DNA of 23,999 nucleotides from Roseovarius sp. Its GTDB lineage: Bacteria; Pseudomonadota; Alphaproteobacteria; Rhodobacterales; Rhodobacteraceae. Location: positions 1-23,999 of the forward strand of contig JAASSQ010000009.1 in assembly GCA_021767845.1 (NCBI GenBank), written 5' to 3'. The position numbers and the translations under genes were made by a program. The stretch's first letter is position 1, and each line of letters begins with the position of its first letter. Positions 23,347 through 23,999 of this stretch are shown here, piece after piece. A model generated the notes under the pieces. That model was given only the letters and a program-made list of their open reading frames with translations. It had not been told where the DNA came from and ran no database searches.

Positions 23347-23730
23347 GCCGCCTGCCGGACCGCTTGCAAGACGGCATCCGGCCGCGCGCCGGGCTTAAGC
23401 CTTTTTCAAGATCATTGTGCCAGCCTGCCGGACAATGAATGCGCTCTGCACACGGGTGCCCGGCCCGATGTGACCAAACGGGGGAACATGCCACGTCACC
23501 GCCTCAGGACTCACCGTATCCGTCCCGATACGACCGCGAATCGTAGGCACCCGGGGGCGGATTGCCCGACGACACCGGCGACCGGCCCGCACCGTCCGCC
23601 GCGTTCCGTGCCCGCGCCGGGGTATGTCACGGGCGCCGCAGCGCCCCCGTTCCGCCCCGGGATCGGGTGGCCTGCCCCGTCACCGTTCGCAGCGTCCCAG
23701 TCCTGACCCCCACGCAGGACAGCCCCGCCC
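23347..23730. other. Intergenic between the two Hint/RTX-type genes
   Basis: 384 bp. A short stem CCGGC/GCCGG (23378-23392) followed by GGCTTAAGCC and TTTTT (23402-23406) may be a weak terminator of the upstream gene. The remaining ~320 bp show only unsupported open frames and no recognised element. Confidence 0.4.
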
Positions 23731-23999
23731 ATGCCGACCACTTTCGACCTCATCCGCCTCGGTCCCGCCCCGGAAATCGACAGCATCGAGGGGAACCTCG
23801 CATCCGAGAATCACGCGGCGCTTGAAAACGCCGTGTTCGGCGGTGCGTCCAGCCCGCTGGCGCAAAACGTCCAGACCCTCGCCCCCGACAGCGGCAGCAG
23901 TTTCACCGGCGGGCGGCTGTCCACGGCCTACGAGGCCGACAATGACAGCGTGACCGAAACCTTCCTCGTGAATGGCGTCGCGGCCGAGCATGACGCCAC
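23731..23999 (+). CDS. N-terminus of a second Hint/RTX-type protein (3' end outside window)
   Basis: An open frame from ATG 23731 to the window edge gives 89 residues beginning MPTTFDLIRLGPAPEIDSIEGN and continuing SENHAALENAVFGGASSPLAQNVQTL and STAYEADNDSVTETFLVNG. This is a start I recognise from roseobacter calcium-binding/Hint-domain proteins, though the Hint and RTX parts would lie beyond the edge. It shares the MPT- opening and low-charge beta-rich style with the preceding gene but is not a close copy. AGGA lies 13 bp upstream, a weak ribosome binding site. Assignment depends on family resemblance of the N-terminus only. Confidence 0.7.
   Translation, partial: MPTTFDLIRLGPAPEIDSIEGNLASENHAALENAVFGGASSPLAQNVQTLAPDSGSSFTGGRLSTAYEADNDSVTETFLVNGVAAEHDA

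Overview
This window looks like chromosomal DNA from an alphaproteobacterium of the Rhodobacteraceae (Roseobacter group). Supporting signs are the high GC content, a divergent overlapping rluD / small membrane protein pair next to rpoH, ribBX-ribH-nusB, a fused PntA, an alphaproteobacterial LexA box (GTTC-N7-GTTC), a tRNA-His with A73 and no encoded G-1, and RTX/Hint proteins of a kind common in marine roseobacters. These assignments rest on recognising protein and RNA families by eye; no database search was run.

Left part (1-7,100): the 3' end of an ATP-dependent DNA ligase; an M3 oligopeptidase (pepF); an intergenic repeat element; a lipoprotein-like alpha/beta hydrolase; heat-shock sigma factor rpoH; rluD divergent from a small membrane protein; tRNA-His; a small DUF6324-like protein; and mmcB, whose promoter spacer is filled by an SOS box. 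Middle (7,100-13,000): a non-pyrrolysine MttB-family methyltransferase, a probable 6S RNA, a two-helix membrane protein, the leftward ribBX-ribH-nusB operon for riboflavin and antitermination, and a DUF3422 membrane protein.

Right part (13,000-24,000): a structured intergenic stretch of about 500 bp; a lower-GC stretch with a small lipoprotein; pntAB (proton-translocating transhydrogenase) with a strong terminator; an isoprenylcysteine-methyltransferase-like membrane protein; a periplasmic metallo-beta-lactamase-fold protein with an altered metal motif; and a divergent SDR oxidoreductase. A kynureninase gene follows, broken by one in-frame amber codon. Last come a 733-residue RTX-PA14-RTX-Hint protein and the start of a second, related Hint/RTX-type protein that runs off the right edge.

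Most of the window is housekeeping. The points most worth a second look are: (i) an ATTC-N8-GAAT dyad, matching the motif described for persulfide-sensing SqrR/BigR repressors, in the promoter spacer of the MBL gene; (ii) two copies, in opposite orientation, of an intergenic element with helically phased 11-bp repeats flanked by GTTAAC; (iii) the kynU nonsense codon; (iv) the tandem Hint/RTX genes; and (v) a terminator hairpin that appears to double as the ribosome binding site of the next gene.
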